NCBI GenBank assembly: GCA_016703105.1
Contig: JADJCS010000004.1
Span: 310,001-374,000, forward strand
Reading direction: 5' to 3'
DNA: 64,000 nt
DNA from: Flavobacteriales bacterium
GTDB lineage: Bacteria > Bacteroidota > Bacteroidia > Flavobacteriales_F > PHOS-HE28
Notes under the pieces: generated by a model
Told to the model about the DNA's origin: nothing
The model's database searches: none
Seen by the model: the letters and a program-made list of their open reading frames with translations, nothing else
Position numbers and translations under genes: made by a program
Shown: positions 1 through 8,713 of the stretch, piece after piece
Numbering within the stretch: the stretch's first letter is position 1
Layout: every line of letters starts with the position of its first letter

Positions 1-884
1 CGCCCTTCAATGCGGACAGCGCCTATGCCTTCGTGAAGCAACAAGTGGACTTCGGGCCGCGGGTGCCAGGTTCCGCAGGTCACAAGGCGTGCGCGGATTG
101 GATGGTGACCAAACTCAAGGGCTATGGTGCATCCGTCACGGAGCAGCTCGGTACGGTAAAGGCCTTCAACGGACAGCACCTGCCTTTGCGCAATATCATC
201 GCCAGTTGGGCGCCGGCGAAGAAGGATCGCATCCTGTTGCTTGCGCACTACGATACACGCCCCTTCGCCGACCGGGATGACGAACGCAAGAACGAGCCCA
301 TTCTCGGCGCGAACGATGGCGGCAGCGGCGTGGGGATCCTCTTGGAAATTGCACGCCACTTGGGCGCTTCCTCGGACAGTGCGCTGCTCGGAGTGGACAT
401 CCTGCTCACCGATGTGGAGGACTATGGCGAGCCCAGCGGGGCCATCACGCCAGAGGAGAACAGCATCGACACCTGGGCGCTGGGCAGCCAATACTGGGTG
501 AAGAACCCGCATGTGCAGGGCTACCTCGCACGGTTCGGGATCCTATTGGACATGTGTGGTGCGCGCGACGCCCGCTTCTACCAGGAGTCGATCAGCATGA
601 AGTACGCGCCCCAGGTCGTGGGCAAATTGTGGAAGGCCGCAGCGGCGATAGGACATGGCGACCGTTTCGTGAACGAAACCCGCTACTTCGTGGGTACGGA
701 CGATCACCTGCCCATCAATCAGGTATTACGCATCCCCACGGCGGACATCATCGAGTTCCACGAGGCCAACAAAGCCTTCCACCCCAGCTGGCACACGCAT
801 GACGATGACATGGACGTGATCGATGCCACCACGCTCAATGCCGTGGGCCGTACCGTTATGGAGGTGGTTTGGAAGGAGCGCTGA
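1..884 (+). CDS. M28 family zinc peptidase, 5'-truncated
   Basis: The frame is open from the left edge (first full codon at base 3), so the N-terminus lies outside the window; a GTG at 33 is internal, because the residues before it (DSAYAFV) already fit the family. Visible motifs are LLAHYDTRPF (zinc-binding His and Asp), GANDGGSG (bridging Asp), DVEDYGEP (acidic catalytic/ligand region) and the C-terminal HTHDDD with the last His ligand. This is the M28 aminopeptidase / glutaminyl-peptide cyclotransferase-like fold, probably periplasmic or lipid-anchored, but any signal peptide is off the edge. Sequence alone does not separate a peptidase from a cyclotransferase. The convergent methyltransferase gene ends 6 bases downstream. 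Confidence 0.85.
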   Translation, partial: PFNADSAYAFVKQQVDFGPRVPGSAGHKACADWMVTKLKGYGASVTEQLGTVKAFNGQHLPLRNIIASWAPAKKDRILLLAHYDTRPFADRDDERKNEPILGANDGGSGVGILLEIARHLGASSDSALLGVDILLTDVEDYGEPSGAITPEENSIDTWALGSQYWVKNPHVQGYLARFGILLDMCGARDARFYQESISMKYAPQVVGKLWKAAAAIGHGDRFVNETRYFVGTDDHLPINQVLRIPTADIIEFHEANKAFHPSWHTHDDDMDVIDATTLNAVGRTVMEVVWKER

Positions 885-890
885 GCGCCC

Positions 891-1817
891 TCAGGCCACT
901 TTCTCGAACACCATCCGGTAGTGCTCGAACACCTCGCGCTCGAACACCTGTAGGTTCGGGGCGATCTGGTACCGGCGGAACCATGCGCGGAAATGCGCGC
1001 TCGTCAGGAACTTGGGCACCAAGGTGGCGTAGAGCAGGTACTTCTTGAAGTGGAACTTGTTGAAGGCGGCGGTCCAACGGTGGATGGTCTCGATGTAGTC
1101 CAGGCGACCGCTGTCCACATGGATCAGCTTGAAGTGCTCCTTGGCCGGTTCGATCATACCCTCTTTTCCGTAAGGCAGCCAGGACCCGGGGAACACATCG
1201 CACACCAGGTCCATCAACTCTTCATTGGTGAACTCGTGCTTCTTCTTCCACACATCCGTCTTGCCGAAGGGGATGTCCTCGAACTTCACCATGTTGGGGC
1301 CGAAGACCATGGTCTGGCAATAGAAGCGCCCACCGATCGGTAGCAGGTCCGCCACCTGTTTGAAATAGGCCTTGTAGATCTGTTCCTGCCTGCCGGCCTT
1401 GTACTCCTCCACCGAGCAGAGGTGTTCCGGGCTGCCCATGGCGGCCACGGCGTCGAAGGGGCCGAACGTATCCTTCGTGATGGCCTTGGAATCCATGTGA
1501 TGCACGTTCAGACCGTTCTTGCGGCAGGCATCGGCCTGTCCTTTCGCGAGCACCACGCCGGTCGTTTTGGCGCCAAGGCCATTGCAGAAGTTGATGAAGG
1601 CACCCCATCCGCAACCCATGTCCAGCACCTTGGTGCCCTTGCCGATACGAAGGTGTTCGGCGATGAACTTGTGTTTCTTGTCCTGCGCGGCCTCGATGCT
1701 CATCGAGAAGTCGCCATCGAAGCGAGCGCCGCTGTAGGCGCCCATCTCGCCGATGCTGAGGCGGAAGATCTCGTCGATGGTGGTGTAGTGGGCATCCAGG
1801 TCTTTCTGATCGGCCAT
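891..1817 (-). CDS. SAM-dependent methyltransferase, cyclopropane-fatty-acid-synthase-like
   Basis: A 308-residue cytoplasmic class I methyltransferase. The SAM-binding motif I is LDMGCGWGAF near residues 64-73, preceded by the N-terminal pattern of CFA/mycolic-acid-synthase relatives (HYTTIDEIFRLSIG, then YSGARF). The central part has the aromatic, glycine-rich strands of a Rossmann methyltransferase (MGSPEHLCS, GGRFYCQTMVFG). The substrate is unknown; lipid acyl chains are the family expectation, but the protein is shorter than E. coli Cfa and could be a small-molecule or natural-product type enzyme. The ATG is supported by a TACATTCG -7 box 20 bases upstream. It stands alone, convergent with the M28 peptidase. 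Confidence 0.8.
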   Translation of the reverse strand: MADQKDLDAHYTTIDEIFRLSIGEMGAYSGARFDGDFSMSIEAAQDKKHKFIAEHLRIGKGTKVLDMGCGWGAFINFCNGLGAKTTGVVLAKGQADACRKNGLNVHHMDSKAITKDTFGPFDAVAAMGSPEHLCSVEEYKAGRQEQIYKAYFKQVADLLPIGGRFYCQTMVFGPNMVKFEDIPFGKTDVWKKKHEFTNEELMDLVCDVFPGSWLPYGKEGMIEPAKEHFKLIHVDSGRLDYIETIHRWTAAFNKFHFKKYLLYATLVPKFLTSAHFRAWFRRYQIAPNLQVFEREVFEHYRMVFEKVA

Positions 1818-1837
1818 AGGGTCGTGATTTGGGCGGG

Positions 1838-1845
1838 CGAATGTA
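1838..1845 (-). promoter_or_regulatory. -7 promoter box (TACATTCG) of the methyltransferase gene
   Basis: The minus strand reads TACATTCG, a one-base variant of the Bacteroidota -7 consensus TAnnTTTG, ending 20 bases before the ATG at 1817. Confidence 0.55.
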
Positions 1846-2016
1846 CCCGTTATTCGTTCGATCGGTGATCGACATGGGGGCCAGCTTGTTGCGGAGGGAT
1901 GCGCTGGTCAACGCTTGGCTGTTAGGTGGGACACTTTCTGATGGCGAGCTTTGATGAGCAGCTCGGGCGAACAGGTTTGGTAGAGGCATATTCTAGCGCG
2001 AGGTCGTGTTTCACCC

Positions 2017-3495
2017 GTGGTCATCGAAGAACACCGTTCCAGCGCCCCAATGGTATCGCTCGCATCGGCCCCTCCTGTTCACGAACGTTGGGTCGGGAAG
2101 CTCCTTCACACCTGGCTCTTCGGGCTCATTGTTGTGTTGCCGCTATCGATCCAGGTCTATTCGCCCGGGCCGGATCTGGAGGTGATCCTTCCCAGCGAGC
2201 TGCTTATTGCCCTGGCTTGTGTTCATGTGGGGGCAATGGTGGTGTTCAACCCCAAGACCCTGTCGGTCGACAGGCGTTTCCTTTCGCATCCGATCAGTGT
2301 TTTGGTGCTGGCATCACTGGGCATCGACCTCGTGGCCACTGCTTTTTCTACGATGCCCCTGGTCTCGGCGAAAGCCGCAGTGGTGAAGGTGGCGCACCTG
2401 TTCTTGTTCTACTTCGTTCTCGGCGGTGTGTTCCGATCGATCAAGGTGGCACCGGTCCGATCATTGTGGATCTACAGCTACGTGTTCCTAGCAGTGGTGG
2501 TGTATACGGTTCTGATGCAGGCGGGTAAGGGGTTCGATCGCGCCGGTTCCAGCTTCGCGTCCTTCCCGTTCTATGGCGATCATACGATCTATGGAGCGGC
2601 GCTGGTTTTCGTGCTGTTCTGGTTCGCCGGGGAAACGGGCCGCTCATGGCAAGAACGGGGGCATGTTGCACGATCCACCATCCTATCGTTGGTCACCCTC
2701 GGGTTGGCTATAGCGCTGTACGTTTCCTTCTGCCGGGCGGCCTGGGTCAGTGTGTTCGTGTCCTTGGCAGCATGGGCGGTCTTTACGCTCGGCGGCCGTC
2801 TGTGGACTTTTCTCGGTGCAGGTGCCACGGCAGTGGCGGTCGCGATCATTTGGTCGGTGACCCTCGCGCCCGGCCCCGACCGAGCGCCACTGGACTCGAA
2901 CTCCGATGATGCGGCGGGAAGAGCGAGCCTGCTTTCCCTGGTCAATGTGCGCACCGACCACAGCAACCGCGAGCGCTTGAACCGCTGGAGCTGCGCCTAC
3001 CGCATGTTCCTGGACAGGCCTTGGACGGGCTTCGGCCCGGGCACCTTCCAGTTCAAGTACACCGACTATCAGCGGCCGGAGGAAATGACCTACACCAGCG
3101 TGAAACCGGGCAATTCACCCAAGCGGATCACGCGGGCGTGGAGCTTCACGGACGACGTGTTCGTTCGGGCCAATCCCCAGATCCTCAATTTCAGTGGTGG
3201 CACAGCGCACTCGGAGTACCTCCTGGCCCTCTCCGGATCGGGCGTCTTCGCGATGGGGGTGTTCATCGCGCTCTTCGTGTGCTGTTTGCGCACGGGGATC
3301 CACCTGCTCGATCAGGGGCCCTCAGGCAGAACGCGCATCGACGCCCTCGTGCTGATGGCCTGCCTGATCGCCTACTTCACCCACGCCCTCTTCAACAACT
3401 ACCTGGACAACGGCAAGATCGCCTTCCTCTTTTGGACCTCGCTGGCGCTCCTGGCACGCATGGACGTGGAGCGAGCGAGAGACGCCAGCACCTAA
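2017..3495 (+). CDS. O-antigen ligase / polymerase family membrane protein
   Basis: A 492-residue inner-membrane protein with about a dozen hydrophobic segments (first near residues 30-50) and a large periplasmic loop at about 285-395. The loop has the Wzy_C/O-antigen-ligase hallmarks: an arginine-rich RLNRWSCAYRMF stretch followed by GFGPGTFQFKYTDY. Family members transfer or polymerise undecaprenyl-linked glycans on the periplasmic side. The frame can start at GTG 2017 or ATG 2050 (MVSLASAPPV); the first is given, the second is possible. The convergent Wzz-like gene supports a role in surface polysaccharide, although the rest of the cluster is absent here. The two stop codons overlap by 4 bases. 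Confidence 0.82.
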   Translation: MVIEEHRSSAPMVSLASAPPVHERWVGKLLHTWLFGLIVVLPLSIQVYSPGPDLEVILPSELLIALACVHVGAMVVFNPKTLSVDRRFLSHPISVLVLASLGIDLVATAFSTMPLVSAKAAVVKVAHLFLFYFVLGGVFRSIKVAPVRSLWIYSYVFLAVVVYTVLMQAGKGFDRAGSSFASFPFYGDHTIYGAALVFVLFWFAGETGRSWQERGHVARSTILSLVTLGLAIALYVSFCRAAWVSVFVSLAAWAVFTLGGRLWTFLGAGATAVAVAIIWSVTLAPGPDRAPLDSNSDDAAGRASLLSLVNVRTDHSNRERLNRWSCAYRMFLDRPWTGFGPGTFQFKYTDYQRPEEMTYTSVKPGNSPKRITRAWSFTDDVFVRANPQILNFSGGTAHSEYLLALSGSGVFAMGVFIALFVCCLRTGIHLLDQGPSGRTRIDALVLMACLIAYFTHALFNNYLDNGKIAFLFWTSLALLARMDVERARDAST

Positions 3496-4502
3496 GCAGC
3501 GGCGTTGATACCCCGGAAATAGTCCTTCACCTCCGAGCCGTGCTTGAACCAGAGGGTGAGGAGCGCCGTAACGAGCAGCATGATCAAAACGGCGAGCGAC
3601 GCGATGGCTTTGCCGATCTCGAGGTGGGGTATGGTCTCGATATCGAGGATGGCTTTGCGCGCCAAGTGGAGCACAGGGACCTGCTGTTCACGGATCAGGG
3701 CGGCGGAGATCTCCAGGTCGCGTCGGGTGGATGCCAGCTCTTCATTGGCCGTAGTGAGTTTCGCAGCGATCTGGGCGAGTTGGAAACCGACCGCGGCGGT
3801 CGGGTCCTGCAAGCGTTCGCCACCACTGGTCCGTTCCGTTCGGCGCTCGAACTCCGTTGCGATAGCCACCAGATCGTTGGTCTGTGCCTTTGAGCGTTTC
3901 TCCATTTGGTCCATCGCTTCACGGTAGATGGCGCCTTTCCGTTCCAAGGCCGTGAGCGCCTGTGCGCGTGTCAATACCTCCAGTTGCCGAAACACCTCGT
4001 TCGCCATGGCCGCCGCTAAGGCGCGATCCGCATCGAGCACGGTGATGGACAGGCTGTTGTCATCGACGAAGCGCGCGGTGACCCGACGCCAGAGCAGGCT
4101 GTAGATCCTTTCCTCATGAAGGTCCTTCATGGTATCGATACCGAAATGGCGGTACAGATCGAAGGTCTGGATCAAGTGGTCGTTCATGGCCGTTGATGTG
4201 GCCACGTGGAACAGCCGCCGGATATTTCCGGATACCAGTTCCGTAGGGCGGAGGTCGTCCTTGCTCCGCGGGGGCTCGGGATCCACGAAGAAGATCACGG
4301 ACGAGGAATACAGGACCGGATCCCTGATATAGCGCCCGAAGACCAGCAGTCCGGTGATCACCCCTGCGCCCAGGATCCACAGTTTCTTGCGGCTCAGAAA
4401 GCCTAATAACGTGATACGGTGCTGCACGTCGCCATTCATGGCCGGGCCAGGGGCCGCAGTGTGACCGCGTTTTGGCACCGCCTCCGTCAGAAGGTCTTCC
4501 AT
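3492..4502 (-). CDS. Wzz-like polysaccharide chain-length / co-polymerase protein
   Basis: A 336-residue protein with the polysaccharide co-polymerase layout. A transmembrane segment follows a basic stretch near residues 30-50 (FLSRKKLWILGAGVITGLL), then comes a long extracytoplasmic region with a coiled-coil part (RAQALTALERKGAIYREAMD), and a second transmembrane helix near the C-terminus (ASLAVLIMLLVTALLTLWF). There is no fused tyrosine kinase domain. The frame is open further upstream to 4715, but ATG 4502 is preferred: it lies about 75 bases after a TATCTTCG box, and the upstream extension looks non-coding. Its pairing with the O-antigen-ligase-like gene suggests control of glycan length. 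Conservation is weak, so the family call is structural. Confidence 0.65.
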   Translation of the reverse strand: MEDLLTEAVPKRGHTAAPGPAMNGDVQHRITLLGFLSRKKLWILGAGVITGLLVFGRYIRDPVLYSSSVIFFVDPEPPRSKDDLRPTELVSGNIRRLFHVATSTAMNDHLIQTFDLYRHFGIDTMKDLHEERIYSLLWRRVTARFVDDNSLSITVLDADRALAAAMANEVFRQLEVLTRAQALTALERKGAIYREAMDQMEKRSKAQTNDLVAIATEFERRTERTSGGERLQDPTAAVGFQLAQIAAKLTTANEELASTRRDLEISAALIREQQVPVLHLARKAILDIETIPHLEIGKAIASLAVLIMLLVTALLTLWFKHGSEVKDYFRGINAAA

Positions 4503-4576
4503 TGGGCTGGCAGCTTGGTGGTGCAGGTCCGGTGCAAGGGGCCGGAGGGGCGATTGGTTCGACGGAATGAGGAACA

Positions 4577-4584
4577 CGAAGATA
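4577..4584 (-). promoter_or_regulatory. -7 promoter box (TATCTTCG) of the Wzz-like gene
   Basis: The minus strand reads TATCTTCG. Transcription would start near 4570, which argues against the longer reading frame beginning at 4715. Confidence 0.45.
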
Positions 4585-4826
4585 GCCCCGCGGTCCGGGC
4601 AGGTCGCCTCTTTGGACATCCCCACTAATGGTGAAATGCACGCTGCCCCCGTCGGTCCCACCCGCCATGTCAGAAGCCCGACAGGATCTAGCGTGCTTGC
4701 GGATCCCATGCCCATTGATGGAGGACTGCCAGTTCGGAGTGAGCGGCTGGTATTTGGCCACGTGGAATTTTCTCCACATGTTAGCTACCTGTTGCAGCGG
4801 CCGATCCCAGCGGCCCGGCCCACCGA
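4585..4826. other. Intergenic stretch without recognisable gene
   Basis: Between the Wzz-like start (4502) and the next gene (4827) are about 320 bases. Apart from the minus-strand promoter box at 4577 I see no RNA gene, repeat or convincing plus-strand promoter. Open frames here have no protein-like features. Confidence 0.5.
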
Positions 4827-5399
4827 ATGCCCTCATGCAGCCCCTTCTCCGTGGTTGATAGGATCCCCGTCCGGGCGGAACGGCGGCTCTTGAAGGCCAC
4901 GCTCTGCATCGCGCTATGCGGCATTTTTATGTTCTGGCTTCCTAACGCCTCATCGGCACAATCGCCGCGGTTCAAGCGGTCCACAGTGGGTGCGGCGGGC
5001 AGTACATGCACGGTGAACGCCGGATCACATTCCTACTTCGCGCAACAGAGCGTGGGCCAGCGAAGCGTCACGGGTCTGCGGTCTGCGGGCCACCTGGCGC
5101 TTTCGCAAGGATTCCTTCAACCCCTTGGGCGTAACACGAACGCGTCCAACTCCTCCACACTGGATGCGGTCCTCTTTCCCAACCCGTTCAGCGCGTTGGT
5201 CTCCGTGGCCTTCCGCGAGCCGATCGAGGAGGATCTTGTGGTCGTGGTAAGCGACATGCTTGGCCATGAGGCGTACCGTGCCCGCTTCGGCCCCGTGCAG
5301 CGTGTCGACCTCGAACTCAGCAAGCTGGCCACCGGCCCGTACATACTGCGGATCACATCCGGAGAGAAGCACTTCATTGCCCACATCCAAAAGTCCTGA
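4827..5399 (+). CDS. Small secreted protein with T9SS type A sorting domain
   Basis: Up to 190 residues. A hydrophobic export signal (LCIALCGIFMFWLPNASSAQ) follows an arginine-containing N-terminus. The middle is a short region rich in Ser, Gly and Thr (residues about 45-100) with no known domain. The last 80 residues are a typical type A C-terminal sorting domain: LFPNPFS, then the beta-strand pattern ending GPYILRITSGEKHFIAHIQK. It should be exported by Sec, passed through the T9SS and anchored or released at the surface. The start is uncertain: ATG 4827 gives a long n-region, and a later TTG at about 4890 would give a more usual signal peptide. The next gene begins 3 bases after the stop, so the two are probably co-transcribed. 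Confidence 0.7.
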   Translation: MPSCSPFSVVDRIPVRAERRLLKATLCIALCGIFMFWLPNASSAQSPRFKRSTVGAAGSTCTVNAGSHSYFAQQSVGQRSVTGLRSAGHLALSQGFLQPLGRNTNASNSSTLDAVLFPNPFSALVSVAFREPIEEDLVVVVSDMLGHEAYRARFGPVQRVDLELSKLATGPYILRITSGEKHFIAHIQKS

Positions 5400-5402
5400 C
5401 CC

Positions 5403-6140
5403 ATGCACCGGCTCCTGTTCCTTGCTCTCGTGCTGTTCGGCCTCGTGCCCCAAGGTGTTGGCCAGCAGCTGTACATGGAGGTGGGCAAGTCGCGGTCCGC
5501 GTTCAATTTTTGGAACTCGGAGGGCGAGGAATTGGATGGATTGGAATCCACCTTGCGGGATTTCGCGGCCATCGGGTTCCGAAAGCACGTCCACAAGAAA
5601 GTTCCCCGCCTGCATTACGTTCTGGGCGCCTCCTACAATCGCTATGGCGCGCGCGGGACAAGTTTGGACGAGTACAAGTACTACTACGATTGGGACGCCA
5701 TCTTCATAGGCACCCACTTCGGCGTGGAGTACGACTTCCTCACCATTCGCGACAAGAGCAAAGCGAACAGGGGGCTCACCTTCTATGCCCGCCTTGCGCT
5801 GGCTCCGGAGTTCTTTGTGAAGGGCACCCAGACCATCGACGATCAGGTGGTCGACCTGATGGGGGTGGAGCAGTTCGATTCCCCTTACTTCTTCATGCGG
5901 GGCGGAGCAGGGGTCAACTATTGCCTCTCCAACACCGTGGCCATTTTCGCACAATACATGTATGGCAAGGGAGTGCGGTTGTTCGAAGCGAAGCCCGATG
6001 ACAATGAGACGCTCCACATCATCACCCACCACCTGGGTTTCGGTGTCTTCGTGAACCTTCCACATTGCCGCTATTGTTTCCCCCAGACGAAACCGCGGAA
6101 AGGGGGGAGTGGGGGCAGCAAGGGCACCATGAAAAAGTGA
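5403..6140 (+). CDS. Secreted or outer-membrane beta-barrel-like protein, unknown function
   Basis: A 245-residue protein with a clean signal peptide (HRLLFLALVLFGLVPQGVGQ). The mature part alternates aromatic and polar residues as in small Bacteroidota outer-membrane barrels (YMEVGKSRSAFNFW, YYYDWDAIFIGTHFGVEY, GLTFYARLALAPEFF, AIFAQYMYGKG, HHLGFGVFVNL) and ends in a basic, glycine-rich tail (PRKGGSGGSKGTMKK) that would face the periplasm. I do not recognise a named family. It lies 3 bases after a T9SS cargo gene and 4 bases before the fibre-like gene, forming a likely three-gene operon for surface proteins. Confidence 0.65.
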   Translation: MHRLLFLALVLFGLVPQGVGQQLYMEVGKSRSAFNFWNSEGEELDGLESTLRDFAAIGFRKHVHKKVPRLHYVLGASYNRYGARGTSLDEYKYYYDWDAIFIGTHFGVEYDFLTIRDKSKANRGLTFYARLALAPEFFVKGTQTIDDQVVDLMGVEQFDSPYFFMRGGAGVNYCLSNTVAIFAQYMYGKGVRLFEAKPDDNETLHIITHHLGFGVFVNLPHCRYCFPQTKPRKGGSGGSKGTMKK

Positions 6141-6144
6141 AGAA

Positions 6145-8535
6145 ATGATCGCACAGCGCATGAGAACGCTCCTCCTACTCGCCTTCGCACTACTGATGAG
6201 CACCGGCCTTCTGGCCCAATCGCACGGGTTGACCTACCAAGCGGTGATCCTTGACAGTGAGAGTAACATCACCGAGATCCCGGGAGCGGATATTCCCGGG
6301 GGGAACTACCTGCCGAACAAGGCACTGTCCCTGAAGTTCACCATTTTGAACGAGTTCGGAGGGATCGACTACCAGGAGGAACACTCCACCACCACCGATC
6401 TCTATGGGATGATCAGCGTGATCATCGGCGATGGGGCGATGACCAGTGAAAGTCCCGATGTGTTCATGGAGATCAGCTGGGACGGCACCCCGAAGGACCT
6501 GCGGGTGGAGGTGAGCATAGCACCACCGAACGGCACGGGCAACTTCGAGTTCTTCAGCCTGGAGAAATTGGTGTTCGTACCCTATGCCTACCACCGCAAC
6601 ATCACGGCAACAGGTACCATGGACATCGATGGGGCCACTACTTTGAACAGCTCGTTGGACGTGACCAACGGAAGCCCCACACACTTGACCGGTGACCTGA
6701 CAGTGGATGGCAGTACCAACCTGAACAATGGGCTCAATGTGAACAACCAAAGCCCCACCGACCTGAGCGGAACGCTCACGGTGGATGGCGTGACCAACTT
6801 GAACAACGGGCTGAACGTGAACAATGGGAGCCCGACCTACCTGAGCGGAACGCTCACGGTGGAAGAGTGCCTATACCTGAACGATTGTCTCGATGTGGAC
6901 GGCACCACGGACCTGAACAACGGGTTGGACGTGAACAACAACACGCCCACGAACCTGACCGGAACTTTGAACGTCGATGGGGCCGCGGACCTGAACAACA
7001 CCCTCACGGTGGATGGGGCCACAGACCTGAACAGCACCCTCAATGTGGAGGCGCTGGCCACCATGGAGAGCGACCTGGTGGTCATCGGCAATGCGACCAT
7101 CGGCGAGGATGTGCGGGTAGGCGCACAAACGGATATGGGCCGCCTGAACGTCAATACGAACGGGTGGAGCAATGTCGCCAGTGTGATCAAAGGCCGCGCT
7201 GGCGATCTGGATATCCTTGAAATGACCAGCAGCAATGGCACGGACGTGATGACCGTGGGTGATGATGGTTATGTGGCGATCCACCCCGGCACACAGCAAG
7301 TGGTGATCGATGGGCCGGCGAGTGGCGGCGCGAACAACAACACAGGCTCCTATCCACTTTATGTGAGGGGTGCGCAGCAAGGGATCGCGATCAAGCTCAA
7401 CACGACCGAGGCCCATGAGGGGAACGACTACCTGTACTTCACGGACAACAGCTACATCCGTGGTAGTGTGGCGGGCCAGAACCTCAGTGAACTGCAGACC
7501 AGTTTCGACTACATCTGGTTCAATACCATGGCCGCACTGGATGAGGCTTTCATTCTTGCGGAAGGCGTAGCGTGCGGGTTCCAATTGTATGCCGGGGAAG
7601 TCGCCGTTATGGCCGCTCAGGGGTTGACCGTCTATTTGCAATGGGCGGAGGCCTTCTATGACATGGAAACGAACGTGGGTGTGGTCTACCAATCCAACTC
7701 AGCTGACTATGCCGAGTGGCTGGAGCGCGCGGATCCCGGCACCGACCTACTGCCCGGCACCGTGGTGGGGGTGGTCGGGGGGCGGATCTCCAAGAACACC
7801 GACAACGCACAGCAGTTCATGGTGGTCTCCTCCGCCCCGATGGTTTTGGGTAATACGCCACCGAGCGGACGGGAGAAGGACTTCGAAAAGGTGGCGTTCA
7901 TGGGACAAGTGCCGGTCCGTGTAGTAGGACAAGCTCACATCGGGGATTTTATCGTGGCTTCCGGGCGGAACGATGGCACGGCCCGTGGCGTGGCCCCCGA
8001 AGCCATGACATTGGACGATTACGACCACGTGGTAGGCGTGGCGTGGTCCGATGCCATTTTCACCCAAGGGGAGTCCTTGGTGAACACATCGGTCGGCGGC
8101 AGTTCGAACCACTTGGTCGCCTCGTTGAAGAAGCAGAAGCAGGAGGTCGACCGGCTCCAAAGTACGCTCGATGGTGTTGTTGCCTACTTGAAGGCAAAGG
8201 ACCCCGCGTTCGATGCGGGTACCACCGCACCGGCGGGCTCTGCTGCCCAGGCGGCACCCAAGTCGACCTTGACACCTGCATCGACCGCCGTCCCGCGTGA
8301 TCATAAGTGGATCGAGGGTTTCTTGCGTGAGAACCCGCAGGTGCTCATCGATGTCCTGGAAAGGGCCAAAGCCGAATGTGCGCGACGCGGCATGGACGTG
8401 AACGACCCCATCGCCTCCAAGCTCTTCGACAAAGAGGCCTTCATGGCCCGCTTGGCCAAAGTGGACCGACCGATCGTGCGAAAGCCGCCCACCCCCGTGG
8501 GGGAGGATGAGAAAGTGCGGCCTGCGAGAAGATAG
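6145..8535 (+). CDS. Fibre-like surface protein with tandem repeats and G2/IMC-like C-terminal domain
   Basis: 796 residues. The signal peptide (RTLLLLAFALLMSTGLLAQ) begins at Met1 or, more conventionally, Met6 at 6160. Residues about 20-155 are an N-terminal domain (GLTYQAVILD) seen in many Bacteroidota exported proteins. Residues about 162-301 are four 26-residue repeats plus three 12-residue half repeats of the type DGxTNLNNGLNVNN, the spacing expected of a beta-solenoid shaft. The region near residues 510-640 starts NSADYAEWLE and continues TVVGVVGGRISKNTDN, resembling the peptidase G2 intramolecular-chaperone domain of phage tail fibres and spikes. A coiled-coil stretch (SLKKQKQEVDRLQSTL) follows, then a Pro/Ala linker and a helical tail. 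No T9SS sorting domain is visible. The function is inferred only: a trimeric, self-processing adhesin-like fibre is possible. Confidence 0.6.
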   Translation: MIAQRMRTLLLLAFALLMSTGLLAQSHGLTYQAVILDSESNITEIPGADIPGGNYLPNKALSLKFTILNEFGGIDYQEEHSTTTDLYGMISVIIGDGAMTSESPDVFMEISWDGTPKDLRVEVSIAPPNGTGNFEFFSLEKLVFVPYAYHRNITATGTMDIDGATTLNSSLDVTNGSPTHLTGDLTVDGSTNLNNGLNVNNQSPTDLSGTLTVDGVTNLNNGLNVNNGSPTYLSGTLTVEECLYLNDCLDVDGTTDLNNGLDVNNNTPTNLTGTLNVDGAADLNNTLTVDGATDLNSTLNVEALATMESDLVVIGNATIGEDVRVGAQTDMGRLNVNTNGWSNVASVIKGRAGDLDILEMTSSNGTDVMTVGDDGYVAIHPGTQQVVIDGPASGGANNNTGSYPLYVRGAQQGIAIKLNTTEAHEGNDYLYFTDNSYIRGSVAGQNLSELQTSFDYIWFNTMAALDEAFILAEGVACGFQLYAGEVAVMAAQGLTVYLQWAEAFYDMETNVGVVYQSNSADYAEWLERADPGTDLLPGTVVGVVGGRISKNTDNAQQFMVVSSAPMVLGNTPPSGREKDFEKVAFMGQVPVRVVGQAHIGDFIVASGRNDGTARGVAPEAMTLDDYDHVVGVAWSDAIFTQGESLVNTSVGGSSNHLVASLKKQKQEVDRLQSTLDGVVAYLKAKDPAFDAGTTAPAGSAAQAAPKSTLTPASTAVPRDHKWIEGFLRENPQVLIDVLERAKAECARRGMDVNDPIASKLFDKEAFMARLAKVDRPIVRKPPTPVGEDEKVRPARR
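6628..7047 (+). repeat. Tandem coding repeats, 78-bp unit with 36-bp half units
   Basis: The 420 bases encode exactly 140 residues: four units of 26 residues (DGxTNLNNGLNVNNxSPTx, then LSGTLTV) and three truncated units of 12 residues (DGATDLNSTLNV type). The frame is kept throughout and third positions vary, so the repeats are kept by selection on the protein and are not a recent expansion. Confidence 0.85.
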
Positions 8536-8699
8536 GCTCGTGTGCTGATCGCGCTTTGGCCAGCGGTGCATTGCGCATCGGGTCACTGAGCGCATGGTCG
8601 GGGCTGACATCACGGACCGCTTCCGGTGGGCTGGGCCGATGCGCGCCCAATACAATGCACAACCGGTCATTCGCGGCTCCGCTGCGCTCGTTGCCGCGT

Positions 8700-8707
8700 T
8701 ACATTCG
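8700..8707 (+). promoter_or_regulatory. -7 promoter box (TACATTCG) of polA
   Basis: TACATTCG ends 6 bases before the polA ATG at 8714. This placement puts transcription start at or next to the start codon. Confidence 0.6.
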
Positions 8708-8713
8708 AGGCCT

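Noticed and set aside
5025..6203. Long minus-strand open frame opposite two secreted-protein genes
   Set aside because: No start context or recognisable protein; the plus-strand genes have signal peptides and a sorting domain.
6628..7047. Regular 78-base repeats resembling a CRISPR array or satellite
   Set aside because: They are in frame inside a protein, with no conserved palindromic repeat or unique spacers; the protein repeat explains them fully.
8594..8713. Longer N-terminus for polA
   Set aside because: The -7 box at 8700 lies inside this extension, and DNA polymerase I homologues begin close to residue DAFALIYR.
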